Shown in pieces: positions 26,910 to 36,469 of a stretch of DNA of 64,000 bases. The DNA comes from Hyunsoonleella flava (GTDB lineage Bacteria; Bacteroidota; Bacteroidia; Flavobacteriales; Flavobacteriaceae): contig NZ_SIRT01000010.1 of the NCBI RefSeq assembly GCF_004310325.1, positions 99,942 to 163,941 on the forward strand, in the 5' to 3' direction. How positions within the stretch are numbered: the first letter of the stretch is position 1; each line of letters starts with the position of its first letter. The notes under the pieces were generated by a model, which saw nothing but the letters and a program-made list of their open reading frames with translations, searched no databases and was not told the origin of the DNA. The translations under genes were made by a program, and so were the position numbers.

Positions 26910-28046
26910 GATATGATTAACAAACGTCTCCTTATCAAACATCTTTTAGCTCATAATGATGAGAACAGTTTTTATGATAAAAAACGAAAAATTGATATCA
27001 GCCATAAAGAAGGAAAGGCTAAGTTTTTAAAGCATATTTGTGCGCTTTCCAACAGCAACCCAAAAAACAACTCATACATTGTTATTGGTGTTGAAGATGA
27101 GGACAACAAAATTATAGGTGTAGATTTTTTTGATGACAGTAAAATTCAAAACCTCATCAATGCTTATTTAACCCATCCGCCTATTGTGCAGTATGAGAAC
27201 ATTCCGTTTCCGCATTTACCCGATGATAAGGTAGTGGGCTTGGTAACTATTAGGCCTACTGGTATGCTAACGTCGTTGCGAAAAAATATTTGGAAGTATT
27301 ACGGCGGCTCTGTGTTTTTTAGGGATGGTAGTATGAGCATGCCCAAGGTTTTTGAAAGTGACATCAAGGATGTGAATTCCAAAATTGTGGAAGCCATCGA
27401 AAACAATGCTCAAAACAACATTGAGCATACTTTGAATGGTGTGATGGATTTTATGAACAAGCGCAAGGACTTTAATGCGCAGTACAAAGTGTTTAAGGAA
27501 TATTTTGTGGTGTGTTGGGCGGGCCAAAAGAAAACCGTAAAAAACGAGGTGTTTTATTCCAGAGTGGATATAGAGTTGATAAATGAGCAGGTACGGTTAT
27601 TTTTCTCGGCTCTGGATGAAGTTTCTATCAAAATTACCGAAGATACGTTTGAGATTATCGAGTATGTGAATTTAGGATTTCAAAAGAGCTACAAATATTA
27701 TCCATTGGAAGAAACGGTAATCCATTTTCAGGACAATGCCAGTTATAACATCGAAACTAAACTGCTTTTTGAACCGCCACAGTTTAATAAAAAAACGCTA
27801 TACCATATCTACAACACCAACAATGCCCTTTTAGAAAAACTAAAAAAAGGGTTGAGCTTAACAGAAAGAGAAGCTTTAGACTTAAACAATCTACCTTCTA
27901 CTTACTTGATTTGCTACCTAAACGATTTTGAAAACGCCATAGATAAATTACAAGAAGCCAAACCGTATTTAAAAAATCAGGGTAATGGCATTTACCTATT
28001 ATACAAAGAAGCCATGCGTATTTTAAGGAAAGTAAAATACAATTAA
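26904..28046 (+). CDS. AlbA_2 (Schlafen-type) putative DNA-binding protein
   Basis: 380 residues. The AlbA_2 domain covers about 15-125 (ISHKEGKAKFLKHICALSNS, then YIVIGVEDEDNKIIGVDFFD, VVGLVTIRPTG). The remainder has no motif I recognise and no Walker A is visible. Proteins with this domain are often regulators or defence-related ATPases, but this one looks like a conserved stand-alone flavobacterial protein. The start at 26904 falls on a REP-like hairpin, so ATG 26913 (MINKRLLIKHLL) is likelier. Confidence 0.8.
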   Translation: MTDMINKRLLIKHLLAHNDENSFYDKKRKIDISHKEGKAKFLKHICALSNSNPKNNSYIVIGVEDEDNKIIGVDFFDDSKIQNLINAYLTHPPIVQYENIPFPHLPDDKVVGLVTIRPTGMLTSLRKNIWKYYGGSVFFRDGSMSMPKVFESDIKDVNSKIVEAIENNAQNNIEHTLNGVMDFMNKRKDFNAQYKVFKEYFVVCWAGQKKTVKNEVFYSRVDIELINEQVRLFFSALDEVSIKITEDTFEIIEYVNLGFQKSYKYYPLEETVIHFQDNASYNIETKLLFEPPQFNKKTLYHIYNTNNALLEKLKKGLSLTEREALDLNNLPSTYLICYLNDFENAIDKLQEAKPYLKNQGNGIYLLYKEAMRILRKVKYN

Positions 28047-28108
28047 CATTTGTTAATAAATTTTATGGTAAATTAACGATGAAATATTTTCATTTTATGA
28101 AAAAATAG

Positions 28109-28116
28109 TATGTTTG
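28109..28116 (+). promoter_or_regulatory. -7 box of a candidate small RNA
   Basis: TATGTTTG fits TAnnTTTG exactly. The next feature on this strand is a terminator hairpin about 25 bp later, not a gene. Confidence 0.5.
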
Positions 28117-28119
28117 CAC

Positions 28120-28182
28120 CGCTATTAATCATTTAATCAAACCTTGTGCTCCAAATCGAAACAGAGTGTCAAGGTTTTTTTT
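28120..28182 (+). ncRNA. Candidate ~60-nt small RNA or attenuator
   Basis: From the expected start after the TATGTTTG box to the T run there are about 62 bases. These contain a terminator-like hairpin AAACCTTG (28139-28146) / CAAGGTTT (28170-28177) with a 23-base loop, then five more Ts. No ORF lies inside. It stands alone between the AlbA_2 gene and the DinB-like gene, 95 bp before the latter, so it could be an independent sRNA or a leader attenuator. Confidence 0.45.
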
Positions 28183-28276
28183 ATTGCCTACACTTTCCTT
28201 AGTTAAAATGCTCAAATTGAGTAAAATTTAAATGAAGTTTTATCTTTATCGTCTAATAAACTAGATAATTGTATAA

Positions 28277-28801
28277 ATGAACTTCAACTTAAACCAATCC
28301 ATAGAGATACTTGAGCGCACTCCAAAAGTATACGAATCGCTTTTAAAGGATTCCATCTACGATTTAGAAAAAATAAATGAAGGCGATGGCACTTGGAACG
28401 GTTATAATATTATTGGACATTTAATACATGGCGAAAAAACCGATTGGATTCCCAGAGCAGAAATAATTCTAGGAAATAATGAGTCCAAAATATTTGAACC
28501 TTATGATAGGTTTGCACAAGAAGAATTGTATGCCACACAAAACACCAATGAATTATTAATTGAGTTTAAAACACTTAGAAAGCAAAATATTGAAAAACTT
28601 CTTTCTTGGAATTTACAAGAATTCGATCTACAGAGAGAAGGCATCCATCCTGACTTGGGAATCGTTACTTTAAAACAATTAATTGCAACTTGGACAATTC
28701 ATGACCTTGCCCATTTAAACCAATTATCACGAGCTATTGTAAAATATTTTTCAGAAGATGTAGGGCCTTGGAAAAAATATACTAGATTGTTGAATGAGTG
28801 A
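28277..28801 (+). CDS. DinB-like (DinB_2) four-helix metal-binding protein
   Basis: 174 residues; helical throughout, N-terminus MNFNLNQSIEILERTPKVYE. The metal-binding His pattern of the DinB/YfiT superfamily is visible: NIIGHLIHGEKTDW near 50 and TIHDLAHLNQLSRAIV near 145. Superfamily members include thiol transferases and hydrolases; the role here is unknown. Not related to DNA polymerase IV despite the name. Confidence 0.85.
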   Translation: MNFNLNQSIEILERTPKVYESLLKDSIYDLEKINEGDGTWNGYNIIGHLIHGEKTDWIPRAEIILGNNESKIFEPYDRFAQEELYATQNTNELLIEFKTLRKQNIEKLLSWNLQEFDLQREGIHPDLGIVTLKQLIATWTIHDLAHLNQLSRAIVKYFSEDVGPWKKYTRLLNE

Positions 28802-28925
28802 GAGGAAATTGTTTTTTCCAGGTGCTAATTAACCTAAGCCAAAACAAACTCTTAGAATTCAATGTTAATGAGGTTGCATAAGCTTGCAAAATATAAGCAA
28901 CTTAAAAACTCAGCTGGTAAATTAG

Positions 28926-29034
28926 CCCGCGTTAGCGATTGAACGGCATGTTGGAGCTCCCGACCTAAGGAGGAGCGACTAGTGAAAGCCCGACCCACTT
29001 GCCCTGAGGGACTCGAAGGGTGTGGGTAACGCCC
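28926..29034 (+). repeat. Structured intergenic repeat, copy B
   Basis: Begins CCCGCGTTAGCGATTGAACG and ends GGGTAACGCCC. Outer stem GCGTTA/TAACGC, an inner GGAGCTCC/GGAGC arm, core GACTAGTGAAAGCCCGACCC and an ACCC/GGGT arm tipped by a CCCTGAGGG palindrome. It lies between the tail-to-tail DinB-like and DUF1501 genes, ending 9 bp from the DUF1501 stop. The remaining ~120 bp of this gap (28802-28925) holds nothing recognisable. Confidence 0.85.
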
Positions 29035-29042
29035 AAATAATT

Positions 29043-30233
29043 TTAAATAAAATCGAGTTGACTAAAGGATTTATTCAATACTTTTTTATCGTCTACCTCC
29101 AGCCATTTATCCAAAACAGTGGCGTAAATGGTTCTAAAATCTATTTCGAATTTTAAATCGCCGTTATCATCCAAATTGTTCAGATTCGCCATACCGTTAT
29201 AAAAACCTTTCTTTTTTAGGTTTTCACCGATAATGAAGACGTTGTTTGCAGTACCGTGGTCTGTTCCTACGCTAGCGTTTTGTTTTACGCGACGGCCAAA
29301 CTCTGAAAAGGTTAAGATCAGGGTATCCTTAAAGGTGCCATTGTTCTTTAGGTCGATTACAAAAGCCTCTATCCCGTCAGCGTATTGTTTTAGCAGACGC
29401 TTTTGGGTGTTTAATTGATTCACATGGGTATCAAAACCATTTAAGGACGTGTAAAACACCTTAGTATCGAGTCTGGAATTTATAAACTGTGCGGTAGTTT
29501 TTAGCTGTTTCCCAAACTTGTTTTGAGGGTAGTTCTGCTGCGTGGATACCGTTTTACTCGTTTCGTAAATATATTTTGCGGAAGAATGTGCATCAATCAT
29601 AGACTTGTACAAATACCCCAAATTATGCTCGCTTAAATGCACATCGTTTTGATGCTTTTGTATGTTTTTAAAATAAGGATCTCGTGATAAATTATGAAAT
29701 GCTTTGGGGTCTTTAGTGGCAATGGCATTTACTTCTTCGCCTTTCATGGCCAGTGAGAGACTTTCATCCACCTCAATGGCAGTATAGGGATGCTTACCAT
29801 AATGATCCAAATATCGCCCCAGCCAACCACTTTGGGAGAACTCATCGGCGTCTGTGGCAGTTTGCCAAATGTCCATAGACCTAAAGTGCGATCTTACAGG
29901 ATTTGGGTAACCTACATTGTTTATAATGGATAAATAGCCTTTATCGTAAAGCCTTTTTAAAGGTGTTAAACTTGGGTTTAACCCTACCTCATCCGTTAAT
30001 TTTATTACTTCTGGTTTTGCTATCCCTAGCGATGGACGTTCTCTGTAATAAATATCGTTTCTGTAAGGTATAATAGTATTTAAACCATCATTACCGCCTG
30101 AAAGCTGAATGATTACCAAACGTTTATAACCCAAAGAACCACTGGCAACTTCCTCAAATGCTCTAACAAAACTAGGCACAAAAAATAGGCTACTAGCTAA
30201 GGATGACTGTTTTAAAAATTTTCTTCTGTCCAT
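29043..30233 (-). CDS. DUF1501 domain protein with twin-arginine signal
   Basis: 396 residues. The N-terminus MDRRKFLKQSSLASSLFFVP carries a Tat-type RR motif and hydrophobic stretch. The DUF1501 (sulfatase-like alkaline phosphatase fold) signatures IQLSGGNDGLNTIIPYRND and LTFSEFGRRVKQNASVGTDH, followed by GTANNVF, are intact. DUF1501 and DUF1800 proteins are encoded together in many phyla, probably as exported partners of unknown function. It lies 108 bp downstream of the DUF1800 gene. Confidence 0.9.
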   Translation of the reverse strand: MDRRKFLKQSSLASSLFFVPSFVRAFEEVASGSLGYKRLVIIQLSGGNDGLNTIIPYRNDIYYRERPSLGIAKPEVIKLTDEVGLNPSLTPLKRLYDKGYLSIINNVGYPNPVRSHFRSMDIWQTATDADEFSQSGWLGRYLDHYGKHPYTAIEVDESLSLAMKGEEVNAIATKDPKAFHNLSRDPYFKNIQKHQNDVHLSEHNLGYLYKSMIDAHSSAKYIYETSKTVSTQQNYPQNKFGKQLKTTAQFINSRLDTKVFYTSLNGFDTHVNQLNTQKRLLKQYADGIEAFVIDLKNNGTFKDTLILTFSEFGRRVKQNASVGTDHGTANNVFIIGENLKKKGFYNGMANLNNLDDNGDLKFEIDFRTIYATVLDKWLEVDDKKVLNKSFSQLDFI

Positions 30234-30270
30234 AAATAAATAATTTTCCTAAGGCAAAATTCTTTTTTTA

Positions 30271-30294
30271 GATTCCCGCATTCGCGAGAATGAC
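30271..30294. repeat. Short REP-like palindrome with ATGACA tag
   Basis: TTCCCGC-attc-GCGAGAA (30273-30290, one mismatch) followed by TGACA, in the DUF1800-DUF1501 spacer. Same family as 26887 and 19308. Confidence 0.6.
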
Positions 30295-30341
30295 AATTTC
30301 AACTGATACACCAATGCTGCGCATTGTTGAGTTTTTTATCA

Positions 30342-31724
30342 TTAACACATTTGATATTCGGGTAACGACATTAATTGTATGCAATACTCTTGCTTGGATA
30401 CTTTCTCTAGAGCATTTAAATACGATTTGGCTTCTGGACTTACCCCGCAGGCCAAAATATGTGGTGCAAGCTCATCAATCTTTACACTTTTAAACTGCTG
30501 TGTGAAATACGCCCAATTGGTCTCTGTTGTAAAACGTTTGCCATATCTCTTTTTAAACAGTTCTTTTTTCATTTCCATTTGCGTATCTATCTGACCTTCC
30601 TTGGTTTTTGAAATGTAAGCTCCATTTAATAATAGCGATGGTAGCCTTAAACGCAACACAATGGTGTTGCTATCAATCCAGCTCCTGCCTCCTTTCCAGC
30701 CTGCTACGTTTGGAGGATCTAACAAGGTTTGCCCTAACAGACGCTGTATATACATTAATTGTCTTGGTTTTTTAAAATCGGTTGGCACCAACGTTTTCAT
30801 ACCTACCAAAAACTCAATTGGAGATTTTATTTTATTACCAACATTGTTTTCATCATAAAACCAATCGGCCATTAACATATGACGCATAACGTTTTCAATA
30901 TCATAGTCTTTGTAGAATACATCTACTAATTCGTTGATATGTTTATCGTTGCCATTTTCATTCACAAAATACCTATACAATTTTCCACAGATAAATTTGG
31001 CACATTGTTTATTTTCTAAAATAATATCTATAATATCTTCACCATTAAAGTTCCCTGTTTTTCCAAAGAAGGTTTTATCTCCATAGTCATGTGCCCTTTT
31101 TCTAAACACAAATTCACCTCTTAAATTATGGGAATAACCGGTAAATGCTTTTGCGCTTTCTTTAATATCAGCTTCAGTATAGTGCCCTTCGCCTAATGTG
31201 AACAATTCCATCAATTCCCGTGCAAAATTCTCGTTAGGTTTTTGTTTTCTATTTTGTTTGGTATTTAAGTATTTCGTCATTGCCGCTTCTTTTGAAATGG
31301 CATTAACAAAATCTTTAAAATTGCCTAAAGCATGTTTTCGAAGTGTGTTATTAAACTTTTGAATATAAAGTATGTTGTTGTCTTCGCATACAAAGTGATT
31401 TGCCCAAAATAAGGTAAGCTTTTCCCTTAGTATTTCTTTTGAAGTAGATAACCTATCAATCCAAGCCACATTCAGTTCTATTTGTTTCTGGCGACTTATT
31501 TTTTGCACTTTCATCCGCGTCTGCGAGTCCAGTTTTTTACCCATCATCTCTGAAAATGCAGCTTTAATTTCAGAAGCATCAACCTCTAAAGGAGACATAA
31601 CACTGGAGGCTTTAAACAACCCGCTTACAATTTCCTTTCTGCTATTTTCGGATAATTTATCCAACTCAGAAGGTAAAATCCCAAAACCAATACGCCTGTA
31701 GAGATGTTGTATGTGCTTCTTCAT
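30342..31724 (-). CDS. DUF1800 domain protein
   Basis: 460 residues. DUF1800 signatures in order: HLYRRIGFGILPSELDKL at the N-terminus, LTLFWANHFVCEDN, NENFARELMELFTLGEGHYT (about 163-182), KSPIEFLVGM, and DPPNVAGWKGGRSWIDSNT (about 342-360). No clear signal peptide. Upstream partner of the DUF1501 gene on the same strand. Molecular function unknown. Confidence 0.9.
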   Translation of the reverse strand: MKKHIQHLYRRIGFGILPSELDKLSENSRKEIVSGLFKASSVMSPLEVDASEIKAAFSEMMGKKLDSQTRMKVQKISRQKQIELNVAWIDRLSTSKEILREKLTLFWANHFVCEDNNILYIQKFNNTLRKHALGNFKDFVNAISKEAAMTKYLNTKQNRKQKPNENFARELMELFTLGEGHYTEADIKESAKAFTGYSHNLRGEFVFRKRAHDYGDKTFFGKTGNFNGEDIIDIILENKQCAKFICGKLYRYFVNENGNDKHINELVDVFYKDYDIENVMRHMLMADWFYDENNVGNKIKSPIEFLVGMKTLVPTDFKKPRQLMYIQRLLGQTLLDPPNVAGWKGGRSWIDSNTIVLRLRLPSLLLNGAYISKTKEGQIDTQMEMKKELFKKRYGKRFTTETNWAYFTQQFKSVKIDELAPHILACGVSPEAKSYLNALEKVSKQEYCIQLMSLPEYQMC

Positions 31725-31824
31725 ATTTTAAAAGTTTGCTGATTGATGAAGATATCAATTTTAACTCTTTAGACCGCAAGAAGTTAAAAAGGTTTAATTT
31801 GAATTGAAGATACGAAAAGTTTTT

Positions 31825-32523
31825 TTATTCAAATACTGTTGGAAATACTGCAGATTGCCCGAAATACAACTTAACACCAACACCTATATTATGGAAAGAC
31901 GCGCGTTCAAAAAGAGATTGTATTTCTGGAGGCGATACAATATCCATTTTATCATTGCGATAAGAATAGTTTAAACAAATAGCAAATTCCTTATTCAGCA
32001 TATAATCAATATACCCCTCATAACTTCTTACTTGGCCATCATCAATCTGAAACGCATCGTTAGTATTGGTTCTACTTTTATTTTCATGATCTACTTGACC
32101 AAAAACAGAAAAACTCAACCCTATACGTACATTCTTTACTGGAATAATTTCATAGCCAATGTTGACATATTGATGGTTTACTTGTGTTTTATTGTAATTC
32201 CCAACAAGTGATTTGTCGTTAACAGTAAAATAACTCGTGCCAATGGTTGCAGAAACAAAAATATGCTCGTAAACAAATAATTGTGCCCTAATGTTAAAAC
32301 CGCTTTTACCCTTTATGCCAAGTCCAAAAAAATTATTATCTCCTGTTGTTATCGGTTGTACATATTCTATTGCCCCAAAACCTAGCTTTTGCCAATCATT
32401 TTTGGTAACATCTTCTGGGTTATTTTCATCCTCATTTTCGGGTAACTCCTGTGCAAAGACAATAGCTCCTATCAAGGAAAAAATACCAAAAAGAAAATAC
32501 TTAATATGAAAAATTGAATTCAT
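31825..32523 (-). CDS. Putative outer-membrane beta-barrel protein
   Basis: 232 residues. Signal peptide (FLFGIFSLIGAIVFAQ) and then alternating amphipathic strands with aromatic ends (FNIRAQLFVYEHIFVSATIG, FAICLNYSYRND) typical of small porin-like barrels. Family not recognised. The ATG lies 23 bases inside the end of the upstream lipoprotein gene, so the two form a coupled pair. Confidence 0.7.
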   Translation of the reverse strand: MNSIFHIKYFLFGIFSLIGAIVFAQELPENEDENNPEDVTKNDWQKLGFGAIEYVQPITTGDNNFFGLGIKGKSGFNIRAQLFVYEHIFVSATIGTSYFTVNDKSLVGNYNKTQVNHQYVNIGYEIIPVKNVRIGLSFSVFGQVDHENKSRTNTNDAFQIDDGQVRSYEGYIDYMLNKEFAICLNYSYRNDKMDIVSPPEIQSLFERASFHNIGVGVKLYFGQSAVFPTVFE

Positions 32524-33175
32524 AATCTTCTGTATCGATGGTAAATGTTTCGGTTATTTCTGGCTTATTATCTATTGAATAAGTGAAGCTTACTACGGAA
32601 CCTAACAATGTCGTAAAACCTCTTGAGATTTCAGGTTGATTTTCTGACAAAGTTCTGTTTAAATTAACTTCCTCTAAACACCTAGATTCAACTAAATTCA
32701 ATCCTCTATTATCAAAAACCTGAAAACATTCTGTATTTAGATATTGAAAGGCATACTTTAATTGTGTATTGGGGGGACTGGTTCTGGTAATATTATAATT
32801 TAATTGAGCTAACCTGTTAAGTTTTACAATACCTAAATCATAAATCAGGTTTCTAATAGGATGATCTTTAGTGTCTCTTAAGTAAAAATAATTTGAAAAT
32901 AATTGCTCCCCATAAATTTCTATTTGAAATTCTTCATCCCTATCAAAAAGAGAAATTATTGAAAAAGAACCGTCTTCATTAGTTGAACCATTCCCTAAAA
33001 CAAAAGCACCTCTAGCTCTTTCAGTATATATGTTAATCTTAATGTTTGAAACGGGAACATCATTCTCATCAACAATATTTCCTTTCACTAAAATTCTTGT
33101 GTTTTTTTCAAATTCGGGAGGACCACAACTCACCATGAAAAACAAAGTGAGGAGCATTAAAAAGTTTTGCTGCAT
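32501..33175 (-). CDS. Lipoprotein with carboxypeptidase-like regulatory domain
   Basis: 224 residues. Lipobox MVSC (Cys17) then GPPEFEK. Residues of about 30-110 form a CarboxypepD_reg-like beta sandwich (VKGNIVDENDVPVSNIKINI, TNEDGSFSII). The rest is beta-rich with no recognised motif. Likely outer-membrane anchored and functionally linked to the overlapping beta-barrel gene. Confidence 0.75.
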   Translation of the reverse strand: MQQNFLMLLTLFFMVSCGPPEFEKNTRILVKGNIVDENDVPVSNIKINIYTERARGAFVLGNGSTNEDGSFSIISLFDRDEEFQIEIYGEQLFSNYFYLRDTKDHPIRNLIYDLGIVKLNRLAQLNYNITRTSPPNTQLKYAFQYLNTECFQVFDNRGLNLVESRCLEEVNLNRTLSENQPEISRGFTTLLGSVVSFTYSIDNKPEITETFTIDTEDYEFNFSY

Positions 33176-33243
33176 CTGGTTTGATTTAATCTATTATATA
33201 GATACAAAAACCAAGAAAAGGTTGCGCGAAATATCTTAATAAA

Positions 33244-34797
33244 TTACAAATCGAATTTAATCCCCTGTGCCAATGGTAACTCAGTAGTATAATTAATTGT
33301 ATTTGTTTGCCTACGCATATAAATTTTCCAAGCATCAGAGCCAGATTCACGTCCACCACCTGTTTCCTTTTCACCACCAAAGGCACCACCTATTTCGGCT
33401 CCTGAAGTTCCAATATTTACATTAGCAATGCCACAGTCTGAACCAGCATGCGATAAGAACCGTTCCGCTTCGCGAAGATTATTCGTCATGATTGCTGAAG
33501 ATAAACCTTGTGCTACATTATTTTGAATGGCAATTGCATTTTCAACATCACCTGAGTATTTTAACAAATACAATACAGGTGCGAAAGTTTCGTGTTGTAC
33601 AATTTTAAAATCTGGTTTCGCTTCTGCTATGGCTGGTTTTACGTAGCAACCACTTTCATAGTCTTCCCCTGAAAGTACGGCTCCTTCAACAACCATATGC
33701 CCACCTTCTTCAACAACTTTTTCTAAAGCTTGATTGTACATCTTTACTGCATCTGTATCAATTAGCGGACCTACATGGTTGTTTTCATCAAGGGGATTTC
33801 CAATACGCAATTGCTCATAAGCATCAACGACCGCGTTTTTCACTTTATCGTAAACGGATTCATGAATTATTAAGCGACGTGTGGACGTACAACGCTGTCC
33901 CGCTGTACCAACAGCACCAAAAACCGCACCTATCACGGTCATTTTTATATCAGCATCAGGAGTTACTATAATGGCATTGTTCCCACCTAATTCTAAAAGT
34001 GATTTCCCTAATCTACCCGCAACTTCTTTTGCAACTATTTTACCCATTCTGGTAGAGCCAGTTGCTGAAATTAATGGAATTCGGGTGTCTTTCGTCATGA
34101 ATTCTCCTACCCTGTAGTCGCCATTTATTAAACATGAAATGCCTTCTGGCAGATTATTTTCGGCAAAAACTTCTGCTGCTATATTTTGACAAGCCACACC
34201 ACAAATAGGTGTTTTTTCTGAAGGTTTCCAAACACAAACATCACCACAAATCCATGCGAGAGCGGTATTCCAAGACCAAACCGCTACTGGAAAATTAAAA
34301 GCTGAAATAATACCCACAACACCTAGTGGATGATACTGCTCGTACATACGATGTCCTGGGCGCTCTGAATGCATCGTTAAGCCATGTAGCTGACGTGATA
34401 AACCGACAGCAAAATCACAGATATCAATCATTTCTTGAACCTCTCCTAAACCTTCTTGGTAGCTTTTACCCATTTCGTAGGACACTAATTTACCCAGAGC
34501 CTCTTTCTTTTCACGTAATTTATCCCCAAATTGGCGTACAATTTCTCCACGCTGTGGTGCAGGCATAGTTCGCCATGTTTTAAATGCGGAAGTTGCGGCA
34601 TCCATCACTTGCTCATAATCTTCTTTTGTAGTGGTTTTTACTTTTCCGATTAGTTGTCCATCAACTGGCGAATAACTCTCGATGATTTCACCATTCGAAA
34701 AATTATTTGATCCTGTAGATGTGCCTTCGTTAATAGCTTTTATACCTAAACTTTCAAGTGCCTCATCTATACCGAAATCAGTCGCTAATGTCTTCAT
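33244..34797 (-). CDS. Aldehyde dehydrogenase, ALDH7 (antiquitin/AmaB) type
   Basis: 517 residues. NAD+-dependent aldehyde oxidation; catalytic Cys303 in GQRCTSTRR, Glu in LELGGNNAIIV, and the GSTRMGK cofactor loop are intact. Specific phrases such as GVVGIISAFNFPVAVWSWN, KPSEKTPICGVA and GGGRESGSDAWKIYMRRQTN are those of ALDH7A1-type alpha-aminoadipic semialdehyde (piperideine-6-carboxylate) dehydrogenases of lysine catabolism. The precise substrate is inferred from the subfamily; no lysine-pathway gene is adjacent. Divergent from the isoaspartyl peptidase gene. Confidence 0.88.
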   Translation of the reverse strand: MKTLATDFGIDEALESLGIKAINEGTSTGSNNFSNGEIIESYSPVDGQLIGKVKTTTKEDYEQVMDAATSAFKTWRTMPAPQRGEIVRQFGDKLREKKEALGKLVSYEMGKSYQEGLGEVQEMIDICDFAVGLSRQLHGLTMHSERPGHRMYEQYHPLGVVGIISAFNFPVAVWSWNTALAWICGDVCVWKPSEKTPICGVACQNIAAEVFAENNLPEGISCLINGDYRVGEFMTKDTRIPLISATGSTRMGKIVAKEVAGRLGKSLLELGGNNAIIVTPDADIKMTVIGAVFGAVGTAGQRCTSTRRLIIHESVYDKVKNAVVDAYEQLRIGNPLDENNHVGPLIDTDAVKMYNQALEKVVEEGGHMVVEGAVLSGEDYESGCYVKPAIAEAKPDFKIVQHETFAPVLYLLKYSGDVENAIAIQNNVAQGLSSAIMTNNLREAERFLSHAGSDCGIANVNIGTSGAEIGGAFGGEKETGGGRESGSDAWKIYMRRQTNTINYTTELPLAQGIKFDL

Positions 34798-34919
34798 TAA
34801 TTATTGATTTATTAAATATGTTTAAATTATTTGCGAATATACTAATAAAATGTTGTTTTTGTTGAAATTTATTAATGATAAAATCACTAACTTTAGTAGC
34901 TGAAAAATTATATTTCACA

Positions 34920-35969
34920 ATGAAAAAAATTATTGTATTGCTTGTATCCATCATTTTATTTTACTCTTGTAAAGAAGATGTAAAAGAAACCGCTACATAT
35001 GCAGAAAAAACACCTGAAACATCACAGTTTTCAATTGTTATTCATGGTGGTGCTGGTTATATTAGAAAAGATAGTACATCTGACGAGAAAGAAGCAGAAT
35101 ATCGTCAAAAACTGGAGGAAGCCATTCGGGTTGGATACAACATATTGAAAGACGGCGGTAGCAGTCTAGATGCTGTACAAAAAACTATAAATATCTTGGA
35201 AGATTCGCCTCTTTTTAATTCTGGCAAAGGCGGTGTTTATACAAACGAAGGCATGTGCGAGCACGATGCTTCTATTATGGACGGCAGCACCTTAAATGCT
35301 GGTGCATCAGCAGGCACTAAAACCGTTAAAAACCCCATAGATTTGGCAAGGGCTATTATGGAAAAATCTCCTCATGTTATGCTTGCAAGAGAAGGTGCAG
35401 AAACCTTCGCTCAAGAACAAGGTTTAGACATTGTAGATCCTTCTTATTTTTACACAGAAAAAAGCATGAAAGCCTTAGAACGCGTCAAAGCTTCTGAAAA
35501 TAAAAAAGTAGCTTCCTTCTATGATTCCGATATTCAAAACTCTAAATTTGGTACAGTGGGTTGTGCTGCATTAGATAAACATGGCAATTTAGCTGCAGGA
35601 ACATCAACAGGTGGTATGACGAATAAACGTTGGGGACGCATTGGAGATTCTCCTATTATTGGTGCTGGTACTTATGCTAATAATAATACCTGTGCTATTT
35701 CCAGTACCGGTTGGGGCGAATACTTCATCCGTGGTATGGTGGCCTATGATATTTCCGCATTGATGGAATATAAAAATTTGTCTTTAAAGGAAGCTGCGAA
35801 ACAAGTTGTCCAAAATAAATTACCAAGCATAGGTGACGGCAAAGGTAATGGCGGTATTATTGCTGTTGATAAACATGGTAATATGGTGATGGAATTTAAT
35901 ACCCCTGGCATGTTTCGCGCTACTATGAATGATGAAGGTGAATTGTATGTTGGGATGTTTAAGGATTAA
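34920..35969 (+). CDS. Isoaspartyl peptidase/L-asparaginase (Ntn-hydrolase), lipoprotein
   Basis: 349 residues from ATG 34920 (an in-frame ATG at 34875 adds 15 residues before the signal and overlaps a likely -7 box TAACTTTA). Lipobox FYSC places a lipid-anchored Cys near residue 17, so the enzyme is periplasmic. The nucleophile Thr212 in KFGTVGCAALD, the cleavage context and GTSTGGMTNKR, GAGTYANN loops of plant-type asparaginases are present. It should autoprocess into two subunits and cleave beta-aspartyl dipeptides or asparagine. The last 4 bases overlap the convergent CAP-domain gene. Confidence 0.9.
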   Translation: MKKIIVLLVSIILFYSCKEDVKETATYAEKTPETSQFSIVIHGGAGYIRKDSTSDEKEAEYRQKLEEAIRVGYNILKDGGSSLDAVQKTINILEDSPLFNSGKGGVYTNEGMCEHDASIMDGSTLNAGASAGTKTVKNPIDLARAIMEKSPHVMLAREGAETFAQEQGLDIVDPSYFYTEKSMKALERVKASENKKVASFYDSDIQNSKFGTVGCAALDKHGNLAAGTSTGGMTNKRWGRIGDSPIIGAGTYANNNTCAISSTGWGEYFIRGMVAYDISALMEYKNLSLKEAAKQVVQNKLPSIGDGKGNGGIIAVDKHGNMVMEFNTPGMFRATMNDEGELYVGMFKD

Positions 35970-36469
35970 GCATTAGAATTTCTTTTCTTAAGGAAAATCT
36001 GTGTATAATAGTACGTTCCAGAGCTATTTTTTACCGCTGCAATACCAATATGCGTAAAATCGCCTTCAATGTTTTCGCGATGACCCGAACTGTTTAACCA
36101 AGCGTCCATAACTGCTTTAGCATCGCGCTGACCGTAAGCTACATTTTCTCCTGTTTTATTTGCATTTTCTTCGGTAATCAATCTGTCTGACCGTTTGTCA
36201 AAATCATCATGACTGATATCACTTTGTTCAATCATATACAATGTATGCTCGTAGGCTAAATCATTTGCCAAAATATTAAATTCTAAAGCATTCTTGCCAA
36301 TACTCGCTCTATGTGCATTTACAATCTGTAGAATTTCTTCGGCCATCGAAAGAGCCTCTAATTGCTCCATCTCTTCTACTGAAACAGCATCTTTAGAACA
36401 AGATATATTTGAAAAAATTACAGCAAAACAACATAAAAGGGTGTAGGTTTTTAAACGAAATGTATTCAT
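35966..36469 (-). CDS. CAP (SCP/PR1-like) domain lipoprotein
   Basis: 167 residues. Signal with lipobox (IFSNISC) and a CAP domain from about residue 45: NAHRASIGKNALEFN, HTLYMI, SHDDF, GENVAYG and WLNSSGHRENI give the expected His/Glu cavity residues. Extracellular or outer-membrane tethered; biochemical role not known for bacterial CAP lipoproteins. Confidence 0.88.
   Translation of the reverse strand: MNTFRLKTYTLLCCFAVIFSNISCSKDAVSVEEMEQLEALSMAEEILQIVNAHRASIGKNALEFNILANDLAYEHTLYMIEQSDISHDDFDKRSDRLITEENANKTGENVAYGQRDAKAVMDAWLNSSGHRENIEGDFTHIGIAAVKNSSGTYYYTQIFLKKRNSNA

Noticed and set aside
28277..28801. DinB-like protein as a second DNA polymerase IV
   Set aside because: It is a four-helix DinB/YfiT superfamily protein without polymerase motifs; the real polymerase IV is at 50829-51929.
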